A DNA stretch of 38,585 nucleotides from Muribaculum sp. (GCA_023664085.1 JAMPGE010000016.1:1-38585), one strand, 5' to 3'. Shown: positions 17,296 to 26,745, numbered from the stretch's first letter. The notes: generated from the letters alone by a model not told the origin. Numbers and translations: made by a program.

Positions 17296-19275
17296 CTATC
17301 TAATTGCGCGCCAAGGGCCGCTCCTTCGCAGACTATGATATGCATAATGAAGGCTGTCTGCTTCCTTTATCAGTTTATCTTCCCGCTTGCGGCGTAAGGA
17401 TGTGTGAAACACGAGTAATGGCCCCCTATGCAAAGGGATACCACCTGATCCTACATAATTAGGCTTCATCAATTGGGCGAGTCTGCCTTTATATCTTCCG
17501 TTGATAATAATTATATCCGGAGTGGATACCAAGCCTGTAGCGTCAGGTATGTCTACGTTGATTATCTCCATGCCATGACGCCGTATTCTGGAAAGGGATC
17601 GGGATGGAAACACTATGGTCTCTTCATTTTTATCGATATATGATGCCAATGTGACGCAATCATATGTATCACGGATTATTATACCGCTGCTTTCCATTGA
17701 TTTTTTATGAAACGGGAGGATTACCAAAGAGAGCACCGATAAAATTGCACAGCCTAAAATACTTATCTTCCTATATTTATGTATATGGATAGCTATTGCT
17801 GTCAATACCAATGCTGCAGACCATAATACCACAGATATCCAGCCGGGCGATATTGAGAGGGTAGTGGCGCCATCGGCCGATAAGAACTGCAACAGAGTTT
17901 CAAATCCATCGTGCAGCTTATTAAGGATCAAGGCTGTGATATCTGAATGATGTGGAATAGTGATCATGATCAATATGTGGAGTATGGCAATCACTACAAA
18001 GCATGGCATTGCGGGCAATGCCATAATGTTTGAAGGCAGAAACATCAAAGGGATTTTCTCAAAATAATAAGCGCTGAGCATCCAGGTGGCAAAAGTTACC
18101 GACAGGGTCGCAATCACAGCTCCGTTGAGTTTGTATAGACGAGGATGTGTTCGCCTGTCTATCACATTCAGAGGATTGGCAAATGCAATCAGCGAAGCCA
18201 CACAGGCCACGCTCATTTGGAATCCGATGTCGAATATTGCGAATGGATTAAACAGTAAAATGAAAAACACAGCCCATAATAATGATGAAAACGCCGGTCG
18301 CGGACGCTCAAGAATTATGGCTATGAAAGCGAATGTGGCCATAATGGCCGCCCGTGCGGCAGAGGGACCAAGCCCTGTGAAATATACATATGCCCATATC
18401 ACAGGAATTGTGGCAGCATACCTCCATTTGTATAGACCCAGAAAATTGAGAGGAAATAAAAGAGAAAAGATAATGATTGTTATTATGCCTACGTGCATTC
18501 CGCTTACCGCGATAAGGTGAGCCGTCCCCGTATCGCTGTAAAGCGAACGTCGTTCTGATTCCATATAATCCTTATCAGCGAGCAGCATTGTGATGAGAAA
18601 CGAGGAGGCATTGCGACTTAGGCCACTGTTTTCTATCTCTATCTCAAGCTTATCACGCAGTGAAGAGGCACGACTGCGAAGGGTCGCCTTAGAACTGATT
18701 TTTTGCAATGAAGAGGAGGATATTGAAATCTGTCCGGCAAAGCCTTTATTCCTCATTAAGTCGGCGTAACCATTGTTGAGGAAATTGGGATTATCTACCA
18801 GCGGAGATATATTGTGGGGGAAGACAACGATATCACCGGGATTAAAACCCTTGTCGTCACTTTTTATCAAGATCTTAAGATTCCGGGGACGCAAAGTGAC
18901 TCCTCCCGGATAAGAGATCGAATTGACCGTTGCCGTCATGCGGTCTCCCCCCGTAAATCGTCTTAAATCTTCTATATGAGCCTCCACCTGCGCATTAGAG
19001 TCGGTGGAGGGGATCTCGCCCGGACGATACCACTGTGAGGTAGCGGAGCCTACACCAACGAAAAGGGCCGCAAGCCATATCAGATGCAAGTGTGATACTT
19101 TATAAGCTCTTATCGGAGTATTGCCGTATAAATGAAGCGTCAGGTAAAGAATCAGGGAAGCGGATATAAGAAAGAGCGGCAATATCCACCCGCCGAACTG
19201 TTGGTTCAGAAGTATACCTGCGGTCAAGGCCAGAGGGAGGACGATTATGTGGGGTCTTGTGTCCATATTTGCCAT
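17296..19275 (-). CDS. comEC: ComEC/Rec2-family competence membrane protein
   Basis: 659 residues, or 656 if the ATG at 19266 is used. The N-terminus has two or three membrane helices and a soluble OB-like DUF4131 region (about 85-200). The Competence core follows with the signatures AVSGMHVGIITI and GLGPSAARAAIMATFA and about eight further helices. The C-terminal about 125 residues are soluble but lack the HxHxDH of a metallo-beta-lactamase domain, as in other short Bacteroidota ComEC proteins. The role is passage of single-stranded DNA across the inner membrane. The start overlaps the end of aroE by about 30 bases, indicating one operon. Confidence 0.9.
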   Translation of the reverse strand: MANMDTRPHIIVLPLALTAGILLNQQFGGWILPLFLISASLILYLTLHLYGNTPIRAYKVSHLHLIWLAALFVGVGSATSQWYRPGEIPSTDSNAQVEAHIEDLRRFTGGDRMTATVNSISYPGGVTLRPRNLKILIKSDDKGFNPGDIVVFPHNISPLVDNPNFLNNGYADLMRNKGFAGQISISSSSLQKISSKATLRSRASSLRDKLEIEIENSGLSRNASSFLITMLLADKDYMESERRSLYSDTGTAHLIAVSGMHVGIITIIIFSLLFPLNFLGLYKWRYAATIPVIWAYVYFTGLGPSAARAAIMATFAFIAIILERPRPAFSSLLWAVFFILLFNPFAIFDIGFQMSVACVASLIAFANPLNVIDRRTHPRLYKLNGAVIATLSVTFATWMLSAYYFEKIPLMFLPSNIMALPAMPCFVVIAILHILIMITIPHHSDITALILNKLHDGFETLLQFLSADGATTLSISPGWISVVLWSAALVLTAIAIHIHKYRKISILGCAILSVLSLVILPFHKKSMESSGIIIRDTYDCVTLASYIDKNEETIVFPSRSLSRIRRHGMEIINVDIPDATGLVSTPDIIIINGRYKGRLAQLMKPNYVGSGGIPLHRGPLLVFHTSLRRKREDKLIKEADSLHYAYHSLRRSGPWRAIR

Positions 19276-20021
19276 GCCCGTTCTGCCTGAAGGTGAAGCA
19301 TGCGAAGCCCGTTGACGCTTATAGCTCCGCGTGCGGAAGCCTTTTGCATGAATAGAGTGTTTGAAGGATTGTAAACTAAATCATAGCATACATGGTGCTT
19401 CGTGATACTTTCATACGGCACAGGCGGACACGCGTCCACGTCGGGCCACATTCCCAATGGAGTGGCGTTGATGATCAGATGGATATCCGCCACCAGCTTT
19501 TCGCTCAGCTGCGAGTAGCTGATTACATCACTCTGTCCGGAAGGGGAGAACCCTCCGACCGGAGATCTTGACACAATCGTGGATTCAATACCAAGATTGT
19601 GCAACCCTGCTTCCACAGCCTTTGAAGCGCCGCCAGACCCTAAGATCAAGGCTTTTGTCATCGAATCGCAAAGATACGGACGCAGAGATTCCGTAAAACC
19701 ATATATATCGCTATTATAACCTTTAAGAAACGATTTATCCCCGTGACGCGACACTTTCACTACATTTACGGCGCCTATTGCGGCCGCCTCCGGTGAGATA
19801 TCATCAAGATATGTCAGAATCTGCTCCTTGTAAGGCACTGTGACGTTAAATCCCTTAAGGTCGGGATTATTCCGTATCACATCCACAATGTTTTCAATGT
19901 CGGGAATAGGTATCAAACGATATTCGGCATCGATATTCTCGATGCCGAATTTTTTATTGAAGATCTCGGCAGAAAAAGAGTGTCCCAGTTTCTTGCCGAT
20001 GAGTCCGAAGAGTGCTTTCAT
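19245..20021 (-). CDS. aroE: shikimate dehydrogenase
   Basis: 258 residues. GLIGKKLGHSFSAEIFNKKF is the shikimate-binding N-terminus. Catalytic Lys65 is in FNVTVPYKEQ and Asp105 in GYNSDIYGF. The nucleotide loop is ILGSGGASKAVEAGL, followed by NATPLGMWPD. It reduces 3-dehydroshikimate with NADPH in the aromatic amino acid pathway. It begins 10 bases after the M13 peptidase gene and runs into comEC, so its transcription is probably driven from upstream of the peptidase. Confidence 0.96.
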   Translation of the reverse strand: MKALFGLIGKKLGHSFSAEIFNKKFGIENIDAEYRLIPIPDIENIVDVIRNNPDLKGFNVTVPYKEQILTYLDDISPEAAAIGAVNVVKVSRHGDKSFLKGYNSDIYGFTESLRPYLCDSMTKALILGSGGASKAVEAGLHNLGIESTIVSRSPVGGFSPSGQSDVISYSQLSEKLVADIHLIINATPLGMWPDVDACPPVPYESITKHHVCYDLVYNPSNTLFMQKASARGAISVNGLRMLHLQAERAWQIWTQDPT

Positions 20022-20031
20022 CCAATTGTAT

Positions 20032-22059
20032 TTACCAGATTATCACCTGCTCTTCAGCCGGGCGATACATTTTGTCGCCTTTCTTGATCTTGAAGGCTTC
20101 CATGAAGGGGGCGATATTGCGCAGGGTGACGTTCACTCGATTGCTTCCCAGAGCATGGGGGTCGGTCTTTGTGCGGGACAACACTTCTTCATCGCGGATG
20201 TTTGCCGCCCAGAGGTTGGCATAGGCAAGATAAAATCTTTGTTCGGGTGTAAGACCATCTATTTTCTTCTGCTTTTTGCCCTTCTGGGAATTCTTGTAAG
20301 CCGTCATGGCCACACGCAATCCTCCCTGATCCGCGATATTTTCTCCGAGAGTGAACCGTCCGTTGGCATGCACACCGGGAGCCACTTCCACCGCATCAAA
20401 CTGGGCCACCAGCCTGTCGGCCAATTCGGTGAACTTTTCGGCATCCTGGGGCTGCCACCAGTCCTGAAGATTACCCTGTGCGTCGTATTGTCGGCCTTGA
20501 TCATCAAATCCATGGGTCATTTCATGGCCTATCACCACTCCGATCGCACCATAGTTGCAGGCATCATCGGAATTGGGGTCGAAATAAGGAGGCTGCAGGA
20601 TGGCTGCGGGGAAGCATATTTCGTTGCTGACAGGTGAATAGTAGGCATTCACCGTCTGAGGCGTCATGTGCCATTCGGTCTTGTCTACAGGCTTGCCGAG
20701 CTTTTCATAATTGTCTCTTGTATACCATTTGGACGCATTGTATACATTTTCCAGATACGTCTTGGTCGGATCGATCTCTATGCCGCTGTAATCTTTCCAT
20801 TTGTCGGGATAACCGATCTTCACGGTGAATGTGGCAAGCTTTTCATGTGCCCGTTTTTTTGTGTCTTCACTCATCCAGGTAAGGCCGTCGATATGTTCGC
20901 CAAGCGCACCGCGCAGATTCTCCACAAGGGTTTTCATGTAGATTTTGTTCTCCTCAGGGAAGTATTTGCCTACATAAAGCTGACCGAGAGCTTCACCAAG
21001 CATAGAGTTGGGTATTTCCATAGCACGTTTCCAACGGGGCTCCTGCTCTTCCTGACCACTCATCACGCGTGAGTAAAGTTCGAAAGACGCATCGTAGAAG
21101 TCATCGCTGAGCAGTGAAGTGGAGTCCGCTACAATTTCATATGCGAAGAAGTCTTTCAGTTCCTGGTCAGTCAACGTGGGAAGGAGTTGGTTTACGTAAT
21201 CAAGGAATGCAGGAGAAGAAACGTTGGCTTTGTCAACTCCGTTTATGTCAAGGGCAGCGAAGTAAGTATCCCAGTCAATATTCGGGTAGCGCCCTTTGAT
21301 CTCATCGAGACTCATCATATTATAGCGCAGAGAGGGTTGGCGGCGCTGCTCGCGGGTCATCTTATGCTCGGCAAACCCTTTTTCAATCTTGATCACAGTG
21401 TGCCATATTCGCTCGGCGTCTTCTGCAGAATATCCGGCAAGTGTCATTATGCGTTTCACGTACTTCTCGTAAGCATCCATGATTTTACGGTTGGTCTCAT
21501 TATTCTCCAGATAATAATCGCGGTCGCCAAGACCAAGTCCGGTCTCTCCGATGTGCAGTATATTCATATCGGAGTTTTTCAAGTCTCCTCCCACTCCTGT
21601 GCCGAAAATTGTGGTGGTGATTCCATCGTGGATCCAGGCTATTGTCCGGGTGAGGTCCTCACGCTTGAAGTTTTCGATACGATCAAGCATCGGACGCAAA
21701 GGAGCCGCCCCTTCCCGATTGAGGCGGACGCTGTCAAGACCCATCATATAGATGTCGCATACCTTCTGGGCGTTGCTTCCTTTCACCTTGGATTCCGGGT
21801 TTTCAGAAAGATTCAACACGAGCTCTTTGAGCTGTTTCTTTGCGTTCTCACGAAGCACGTCGAAGGTACCGTAGCGTGAAAATTCAGCGGGCAGAGGATT
21901 TGCTTTCATCCATCCGCCGCAGGCATACTGATAAAAATCGTCGGCCGGTCTTGCGGTAGGATCAAGGTTTGATTTGTCAATCCCATGTCCGTCGCCGGCG
22001 GCCGCCATCAGAAGGGGAGCCCCCAGCATGGCGGTAAACATGATTTGTTTTAAATTCAT
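20032..22059 (-). CDS. M13-family metallopeptidase (PepO/neprilysin-like), exported
   Basis: About 675 residues from the chosen start MNLKQIMFTAMLGAPLLMAAAG, which gives a clean signal peptide; in-frame starts further upstream (to 22146) would add up to 29 residues. The M13 N-terminal domain begins at DPTARPADDFYQYACGGW. The zinc site is VIGHEMTHGFDDQGRQYD (HExxH), with the third ligand in GENIADQGGL about 57 residues later, and the C-terminal CRW-like end is replaced by YRPAEEQVIIW. It is probably a periplasmic or surface oligopeptidase. The first part of a likely operon with aroE and comEC. Confidence 0.94.
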   Translation of the reverse strand: MNLKQIMFTAMLGAPLLMAAAGDGHGIDKSNLDPTARPADDFYQYACGGWMKANPLPAEFSRYGTFDVLRENAKKQLKELVLNLSENPESKVKGSNAQKVCDIYMMGLDSVRLNREGAAPLRPMLDRIENFKREDLTRTIAWIHDGITTTIFGTGVGGDLKNSDMNILHIGETGLGLGDRDYYLENNETNRKIMDAYEKYVKRIMTLAGYSAEDAERIWHTVIKIEKGFAEHKMTREQRRQPSLRYNMMSLDEIKGRYPNIDWDTYFAALDINGVDKANVSSPAFLDYVNQLLPTLTDQELKDFFAYEIVADSTSLLSDDFYDASFELYSRVMSGQEEQEPRWKRAMEIPNSMLGEALGQLYVGKYFPEENKIYMKTLVENLRGALGEHIDGLTWMSEDTKKRAHEKLATFTVKIGYPDKWKDYSGIEIDPTKTYLENVYNASKWYTRDNYEKLGKPVDKTEWHMTPQTVNAYYSPVSNEICFPAAILQPPYFDPNSDDACNYGAIGVVIGHEMTHGFDDQGRQYDAQGNLQDWWQPQDAEKFTELADRLVAQFDAVEVAPGVHANGRFTLGENIADQGGLRVAMTAYKNSQKGKKQKKIDGLTPEQRFYLAYANLWAANIRDEEVLSRTKTDPHALGSNRVNVTLRNIAPFMEAFKIKKGDKMYRPAEEQVIIW

Positions 22060-22303
22060 ATCGTTGATGGTATTAGAGGTAGTTACTTTCATTCTTTTCA
22101 TATTCTCCTTAGTAATCTGTATTCCCCAATAAGAATGTAAATTCAATGATAAGATAATGGCCTAAGATGCCAAACAGTTTAAATCACTAACAACACTTCA
22201 TATTCCAACTGGGAATCAATATCATACAAATACAGATGAATTTAGTTTGAATTATTACTAATAATATTGACATTTAGAAGGAAAATATTATTAACAATAT
22301 ATA

Positions 22304-24271
22304 TTATTTTGTTTCCATTGCGTCCAGCTCAGATTGCGCTATCTCCCATATCGACATCGCGTTCTCAAGTTTATATTTGGCGTCGGCGTAATCTTTCAGC
22401 AAAGTATCGTCCGCTTCTCCGGAAGACAACCGTCGCTCTATCCCGCTCATTTCATTTTCAAGTCGGGACACTTCCGCCTCCGCGAGTTCTACATTCTTGC
22501 GCGCTTTTCGCAATATCCTGTCTCGCTCTTTTTGCTCGGCATAACTGAGTTTGCGGGGCTTATCTTTTTCTTCCTTCCGCTCAGTTGTCTGCGGCGTCTT
22601 TACTATACTCTCCGCTTCTGTATCTTTTCCAGAACTGCCGGCTCGCTCAATTTCGTGAAGATCCTCCATTCGCTTCGTGCGGAGAAAGTCATAGATGCCT
22701 CCTATGTTTTCTGTAACTTTTCCGTCGTGGAATTCATAGACTTTTTCCACAAGGCCATCGAGAAATTCCCTGTCATGACTCACGGCTATAACCGTACCTG
22801 TGAAATCACGTATCGCCTCTTTCAACACATCTTTTGTCCGCATATCAAGATGGTTGGTCGGTTCGTCAAGGATTAGGAAATTCACCGGCTCGAGAAGTAG
22901 CTTTATCATGGCCAATCTGGAGCGTTCACCACCGGAGAGCACCTTTACTTTTTTGTCGATGTCTTCTCCTGCGAAAAGGAAAGCCCCAAGAAGATCCCGT
23001 ATTTTCAAACGTATATCTCCGGTAGCCACCCTGTCGATCGTTTCAAATACGGTTAGGTTCTCATCCAAAAGCTGAGCTTGATTCTGAGCAAAATAACCGA
23101 TCTTTACATTATGGCCGATCTTTATTACTCCTGAGTAAGCCACATCGCCCATAATACACTTCACAAGAGTGGATTTTCCTTCTCCGTTTCGCCCCACAAA
23201 TGCCACCTTTTCCCCTCTACGGATCGTGAATTCTGCATGATCAAATACTTGATGCTCTCCGTATGCTTTACCCACATCTTCAAGTATAAGAGGGTAGTCG
23301 CCACTTCTTTCTGCTGGCGGGAATTTAAGACGCAATCTTGAATTGTCCACTTCGTCCACTTCTATGGGCACTATCTTCTCAAGCATCTTTATACGGCTCT
23401 GTACCTGCACTGCTTTGGTGGGTTTGTACCGAAATCTTTCGATAAACGCTTTAGTGTCGGAGATAAGCTTCTGCTGGTTTTCATACGCACGCATCTGCTG
23501 CTCCACGCGTTCTTTGCGCAGTGCCACAAAATCGCTATACTTTACCTTATAGTCGTAGATCTTACCGCAATTAATTTCTATTGTGCGATTGGTCACATTA
23601 TCAAGAAATGCCCGGTCGTGGCTTACGAGCAATACTGCTTTGGCTTTATCCTTCAGAAATGTCTCAAGCCATTGTATGGATTCAATATCCAGATGGTTGG
23701 TAGGCTCATCGAGTAAGAGCAGGTCACAATTACGCAGGAGGATCTTTGCAAGTTCGATTCGCATACGCCAACCTCCGGAAAATTCAGACGTGGCTCGCCC
23801 GAAGTCTTTCCGCTTGAAGCCGAGTCCAAGAAGTGTCTTTTCTGCTTCAGCTTCCATGTTGCCCCCATATTCCATCTCAATGCGCTCCTGAAGATACTGC
23901 ATCCGATCGAAAAGCTTTTGATAGCCTTCAGTGTCGTAATCCGTGCGTATCTCCAGCTGATGAGCCACGTCATCAAGCTCCGCCTTCCGTCTCATTACTT
24001 CACTGAAAGCCTTGAGCGTCTCTTCGAGCAAAGTAGTCTCATCAGCAAGATGCATCTGCTGAGGAAGATACCCTATGGAAAGATCCGATGGATGGTTCAC
24101 ACCTCCATGCGTAGGCTCTACATGGCCGGCAAGAATTTTGAGGAGTGTGGATTTCCCCGCCCCGTTCTTCCCCACCAATGCCATCTTATCGGTCTTGTTG
24201 ATTACAAAACTCACATCTTGAAAAAGGGGACGTGCGGAGAATTCCACTCCGAGTGAATTTACAGAAATCAT
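22304..24271 (-). CDS. ABC-F family ATPase (Uup/EttA-like)
   Basis: 655 residues with two ABC domains and no membrane segments. Domain 1: GKNGAGKST (about 34-42), SGGWRMRIELAKIL, DEPTNHLDIESIQWLE. A linker (about 240-300) is rich in charged residues. Domain 2: GRNGEGKST, LSGGERSRLAMIKLLL, DEPTNHLDMRTKDVL. The C-terminal tail (about 545-650) is a predicted coiled coil, typical of Uup-type ABC-F proteins. These act on ribosomes or on DNA intermediates, not in transport. The start codon lies only five bases from a strong -7 element. Confidence 0.93.
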   Translation of the reverse strand: MISVNSLGVEFSARPLFQDVSFVINKTDKMALVGKNGAGKSTLLKILAGHVEPTHGGVNHPSDLSIGYLPQQMHLADETTLLEETLKAFSEVMRRKAELDDVAHQLEIRTDYDTEGYQKLFDRMQYLQERIEMEYGGNMEAEAEKTLLGLGFKRKDFGRATSEFSGGWRMRIELAKILLRNCDLLLLDEPTNHLDIESIQWLETFLKDKAKAVLLVSHDRAFLDNVTNRTIEINCGKIYDYKVKYSDFVALRKERVEQQMRAYENQQKLISDTKAFIERFRYKPTKAVQVQSRIKMLEKIVPIEVDEVDNSRLRLKFPPAERSGDYPLILEDVGKAYGEHQVFDHAEFTIRRGEKVAFVGRNGEGKSTLVKCIMGDVAYSGVIKIGHNVKIGYFAQNQAQLLDENLTVFETIDRVATGDIRLKIRDLLGAFLFAGEDIDKKVKVLSGGERSRLAMIKLLLEPVNFLILDEPTNHLDMRTKDVLKEAIRDFTGTVIAVSHDREFLDGLVEKVYEFHDGKVTENIGGIYDFLRTKRMEDLHEIERAGSSGKDTEAESIVKTPQTTERKEEKDKPRKLSYAEQKERDRILRKARKNVELAEAEVSRLENEMSGIERRLSSGEADDTLLKDYADAKYKLENAMSIWEIAQSELDAMETK

Positions 24272-24276
24272 GGTTG

Positions 24277-24284
24277 CAAAGATA
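24277..24284 (-). promoter_or_regulatory. -7 element giving a near-leaderless ABC-F mRNA
   Basis: On - the order is TATCTTTG-CAACC-ATG. TATCTTTG is the best form of the Bacteroidota -7 element, and transcription usually begins about 7 bases after it, here at or within the start codon. No convincing -33 TTTG. Confidence 0.5.
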
Positions 24285-24375
24285 GCAATTTTTCGGGAGA
24301 TTACATATTGTAGTTGACCGATCCATGAGTCCTATTGCATAAAAAACGGATCCCTTCTGCCATTACTGCATATTT

Positions 24376-24408
24376 ATAACAAAAACCGCGACTCTGTAAA
24401 TCGCGGTT
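24376..24408 (-). terminator. terminator after the LRR gene
   Basis: AACCGCGA and TCGCGGTT form a perfect 8-bp stem with a 9-base loop; on - it is followed by TTTTGTTATAAA. Confidence 0.7.
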
Positions 24409-24515
24409 CTCATTGATTAATCGAGGGGGTAAGTCAAGTTCTGTAGATATTCATGAAAGGGGAGTCCTTTGCGTACCTTCCTCTCTTTTCTTTAATATAA
24501 ATAGGTGAGACAACG

Positions 24516-25580
24516 TCAATCAAAGTCGCTCCATTCACCTACAATTTGCATAAGATTGTCATCTCCTTCCGTACGCAAGTCGTTAAGCATATCATTATTT
24601 GTGATATTAAGCCATGTCAACATCGGACAGAAGCTTACATCAAGTGTGATCAACTGATTGTTGGCAACGTTGACTCTTTGCAGGAAGTTTTGGCCGGATA
24701 GGCTCAGGTAAGTAAGGTCATTCCATTCAAGACTCACTACAGCCACATTCGGGCAATCGGTGAGATTAAAGGATGTCAAGTCATTATAAGGAGCGTAGAT
24801 ATCATTAAGACGGGTGCAATTATTTACGGCAAGGTCCGTCATGTGATTGTCGCTGCAATATAACGTATATAGTGCAGGAAGATTCTGAAGATAAAGTTTC
24901 TGAATCTTATTGCTCATCACATTTAGATTTTTTAATTTCTCAAGTCCTTCGAGCGTGATATCTGTAAGGTCATTATATCCCGCATATATTGTGGTGAGAT
25001 TCTGACAACCTGCCACCGTCAATTGCTCAAGACCATTGCTCATACAATTAAGATATTCAAGATTGGCAGCATTGCTTACATCAAGCTCCGGGATACGGTT
25101 GCCCGAAATATTGAGGCGTCGCAGAAGGGGAGTGCCTCCTAATTCTATCGAACTCAAAGCATTTCTATACACTTTCAGCACCTGCAGCTGCGGACATCCG
25201 GTGATATCTACACTTGTAAGTCGATTTCTGCCGGCGTTTACCTCCATAAGGGCACTGTTGTTGCTCAGTACCAATCCGGTAAGTTTATTATTACTCACAT
25301 TGACTTTCTCCAAGGCCGGGAAATTACTTAAATTTAAGTCTCCGGAAAGGTCCTTCCCGTGCCAATCTATTGCAGTGACATGTCCGTTAGTCACAGTGAT
25401 GCCGGGGCATCCTGCATAATTACTCCCGACCATTCCGAGAGCCTCCGCATTGTTTCCGCCTTTGGCTGCTGTCTGCTCAAGGAATGCCTTCAAGCTCTTC
25501 ATCTCATTCTTGGATATATTTTGAGCCATTCCAAGAGTGAATGCTAACAAGGTAGCTAATAGAAAGATAGTTCTTTTCAT
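24516..25580 (-). CDS. secreted leucine-rich-repeat protein
   Basis: 354 residues. The first 20 (MKRTIFLLATLLAFTLGMAQ) form a signal peptide without a lipobox cysteine. From about residue 70 to 335 there are about a dozen repeats of 20-23 residues of the form LxxLxVxxNxLxxLxLxxCxx, the internalin-like type common in Bacteroidota. There is no catalytic domain and no visible sorting domain at the C-terminus (ends GEWSDFD). The role is presumably protein binding in the periplasm or outside the cell. The gene stands alone, with its own terminator. Confidence 0.88.
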   Translation of the reverse strand: MKRTIFLLATLLAFTLGMAQNISKNEMKSLKAFLEQTAAKGGNNAEALGMVGSNYAGCPGITVTNGHVTAIDWHGKDLSGDLNLSNFPALEKVNVSNNKLTGLVLSNNSALMEVNAGRNRLTSVDITGCPQLQVLKVYRNALSSIELGGTPLLRRLNISGNRIPELDVSNAANLEYLNCMSNGLEQLTVAGCQNLTTIYAGYNDLTDITLEGLEKLKNLNVMSNKIQKLYLQNLPALYTLYCSDNHMTDLAVNNCTRLNDIYAPYNDLTSFNLTDCPNVAVVSLEWNDLTYLSLSGQNFLQRVNVANNQLITLDVSFCPMLTWLNITNNDMLNDLRTEGDDNLMQIVGEWSDFD

Positions 25581-25837
25581 AACTTTTCGTTTTGATGTGT
25601 TTTAAATAGCTTTTGCAAACTCTGTCAATTCCGATATATTAAAAAAACAGACTATATTGCAATTTTCGAAAGCTTATATTTGGAAAAGCACTAAATAGAA
25701 GCACTCTTCAATAAACTTTTCATTTTCTTAACACTCAAGTATTTTAATATGTTCACGATTATAGCTTTTATTTGCATTTTTATCACTGTAGACAACTTCA
25801 TTAGATATTTTATGCATAAGAGTCGTCTTTTATGAAC

Positions 25838-25871
25838 ATTTCTTTGGTTTTCGAAAAAAGTTTAAATCACT
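25838..25871 (-). repeat. copy A of the AGTGATTTAAAC motif
   Basis: On - reads AGTGATTTAAAC, T-run, CGAAAACCAAAGAAATG. About 260 bases upstream of the LRR gene. The rest of 25581-26042 is AT-rich and holds no gene that I can support. Confidence 0.6.
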
Positions 25872-25944
25872 ACAATCTAAAAGTTTATGACTAAACAATT
25901 TGCGAATCAAATTTGTTTGAATAATAAATAAGCCGATGTATAAG

Positions 25945-26020
25945 AGTCCGTCTCATAAAAAATTTAACTTTAGGGGTCGCAACCTTGAGTCGATTTTGGG
26001 TTTTGACGGAGTGAGCAACC
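25945..26020 (+). repeat. solo or degenerate end of the GAGTCCG repeat family
   Basis: Begins GAGTCCGTCTCATAAAAA and continues TTAACTTTAGGGGTCGCAACC, matching the left end of the 161-bp inverted-repeat element at 32365. It is preceded by TAA, fitting a TNA target. The matching right end is missing or decayed. Confidence 0.6.
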
Positions 26021-26042
26021 TATTAGTTTTTATATTTTACAA

Positions 26043-26285
26043 ATGATTTCAGCAGCGATACTCTTAATTTTGAAAATCATAGCCGTTATTGCATTAATGG
26101 TGGGGATGGTCATAATTTTATTGGGCATCGGTCATTTGTACCGTAAAGATGATGCCAAAGAAGCAATCGAAACCTCAAAATTAAAAAAAGACATAAAAGA
26201 AAAGGATTATGTTATCTCTCGGCATAGTGTATTTAATGGTTTCCTTGTAAGAAATATCGTTAAAAAAAATGCATCACACAAATAA
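26043..26285 (+). CDS. small membrane protein, unknown function
   Basis: 80 residues: one strongly hydrophobic segment (about 3-30, ISAAILLILKIIAVIALMVG) followed by a charged, Lys-rich tail (RKDDAKEAIETSKLKKDIKEK). No family recognised. The codon pattern and the membrane-helix-plus-charged-tail layout look like a real protein, but the gene is isolated. Its last 12 codons lie in a sequence that is repeated directly downstream, so the C-terminus may be recent. Confidence 0.5.
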   Translation: MISAAILLILKIIAVIALMVGMVIILLGIGHLYRKDDAKEAIETSKLKKDIKEKDYVISRHSVFNGFLVRNIVKKNASHK

Positions 26286-26318
26286 AGCATCACACACACC
26301 AAATATCGTTAAAAAAAA
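26252..26318 (+). repeat. 49-bp direct duplication at the end of the small ORF
   Basis: AAATATCGTTAAAAAAAA occurs at 26252-26269 and 26301-26318, and GCATCACACA-like sequence is repeated between and after the copies. This is consistent with slippage or short tandem duplication. Confidence 0.65.
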
Positions 26319-26343
26319 GGATCCCACAGAGAAAATGAATCCC

Positions 26344-26386
26344 TGAAGAAAAATCGTAAGCATACGGTAACGTATGTATGCTTACG
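26344..26386 (-). terminator. strong - strand terminator in the uvrA downstream region
   Basis: A perfect 11-bp stem CGTAAGCATAC/GTATGCTTACG; an alternative inner stem CATACG/CGTATG with a GTAA loop is also possible. On - it is followed by ATTTTTCTTC. It lies more than 500 bases after the uvrA stop, so it ends either a long uvrA 3' region or an unseen transcript. Confidence 0.6.
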
Positions 26387-26485
26387 AAAAAATACCTATC
26401 CAATCCACTTTCAAAATCCTAAAGCAAATTAAGCAACGATAAGAAAATAGTAATTCAACTAAAATCAAGTAACGTGAAGCACTCA

Positions 26486-26504
26486 GAGTCCGTCTCATAA
26501 AAAA
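26486..26504 (+). repeat. solo GAGTCCGTCTCATAAAAA end
   Basis: Same terminus as at 25945 and 32365, in the same orientation, preceded by TCA. Nothing beyond the first 19 bases matches the other copies. Confidence 0.55.
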
Positions 26505-26700
26505 AACAGAAATCACTGAATTTTGAGAAACAGAAAATTGAGTCTCAAATTACAATATGGAATCCGAACAGTAATAGGGAATCCGAACAATAAAACGGAA
26601 TATTCAATCTAAAGTCTATTTAACATAATGCGGATTATCGGTTTTTATGGGATTGGACCTTCTGCCTTTATATCTTCCAACACATTTAACTTTCATATTC

Positions 26701-26745
26701 AAGTTCGGCAAGAAATTAACCTCTTGCCGAACTTGGGCTTTTTAT
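26701..26745 (+). terminator. strong orphan + strand terminator
   Basis: A perfect 13-bp stem AAGTTCGGCAAGA/TCTTGCCGAACTT with an 8-base loop, then GGGCTTTTTAT. The only + gene upstream ends 415 bases earlier. Across 26319-26904 no protein-coding gene is visible, so this may end a noncoding RNA. Confidence 0.75.

Noticed and set aside
22259-22293. TAATAATATT/AATATTATTA hairpin as a terminator of the ABC-F gene
   Set aside because: A pure A/T stem with a 15-base loop and no T-run on the - strand; too weak to support.
26486-26665. A second complete GAGTCCG element ending at TTTTTATGGGATTGGACC (about 26643-26660)
   Set aside because: Only the first 8 bases of the presumed right end match, and the inner arms are not complementary, so the length similarity to the 161-bp element is probably chance.
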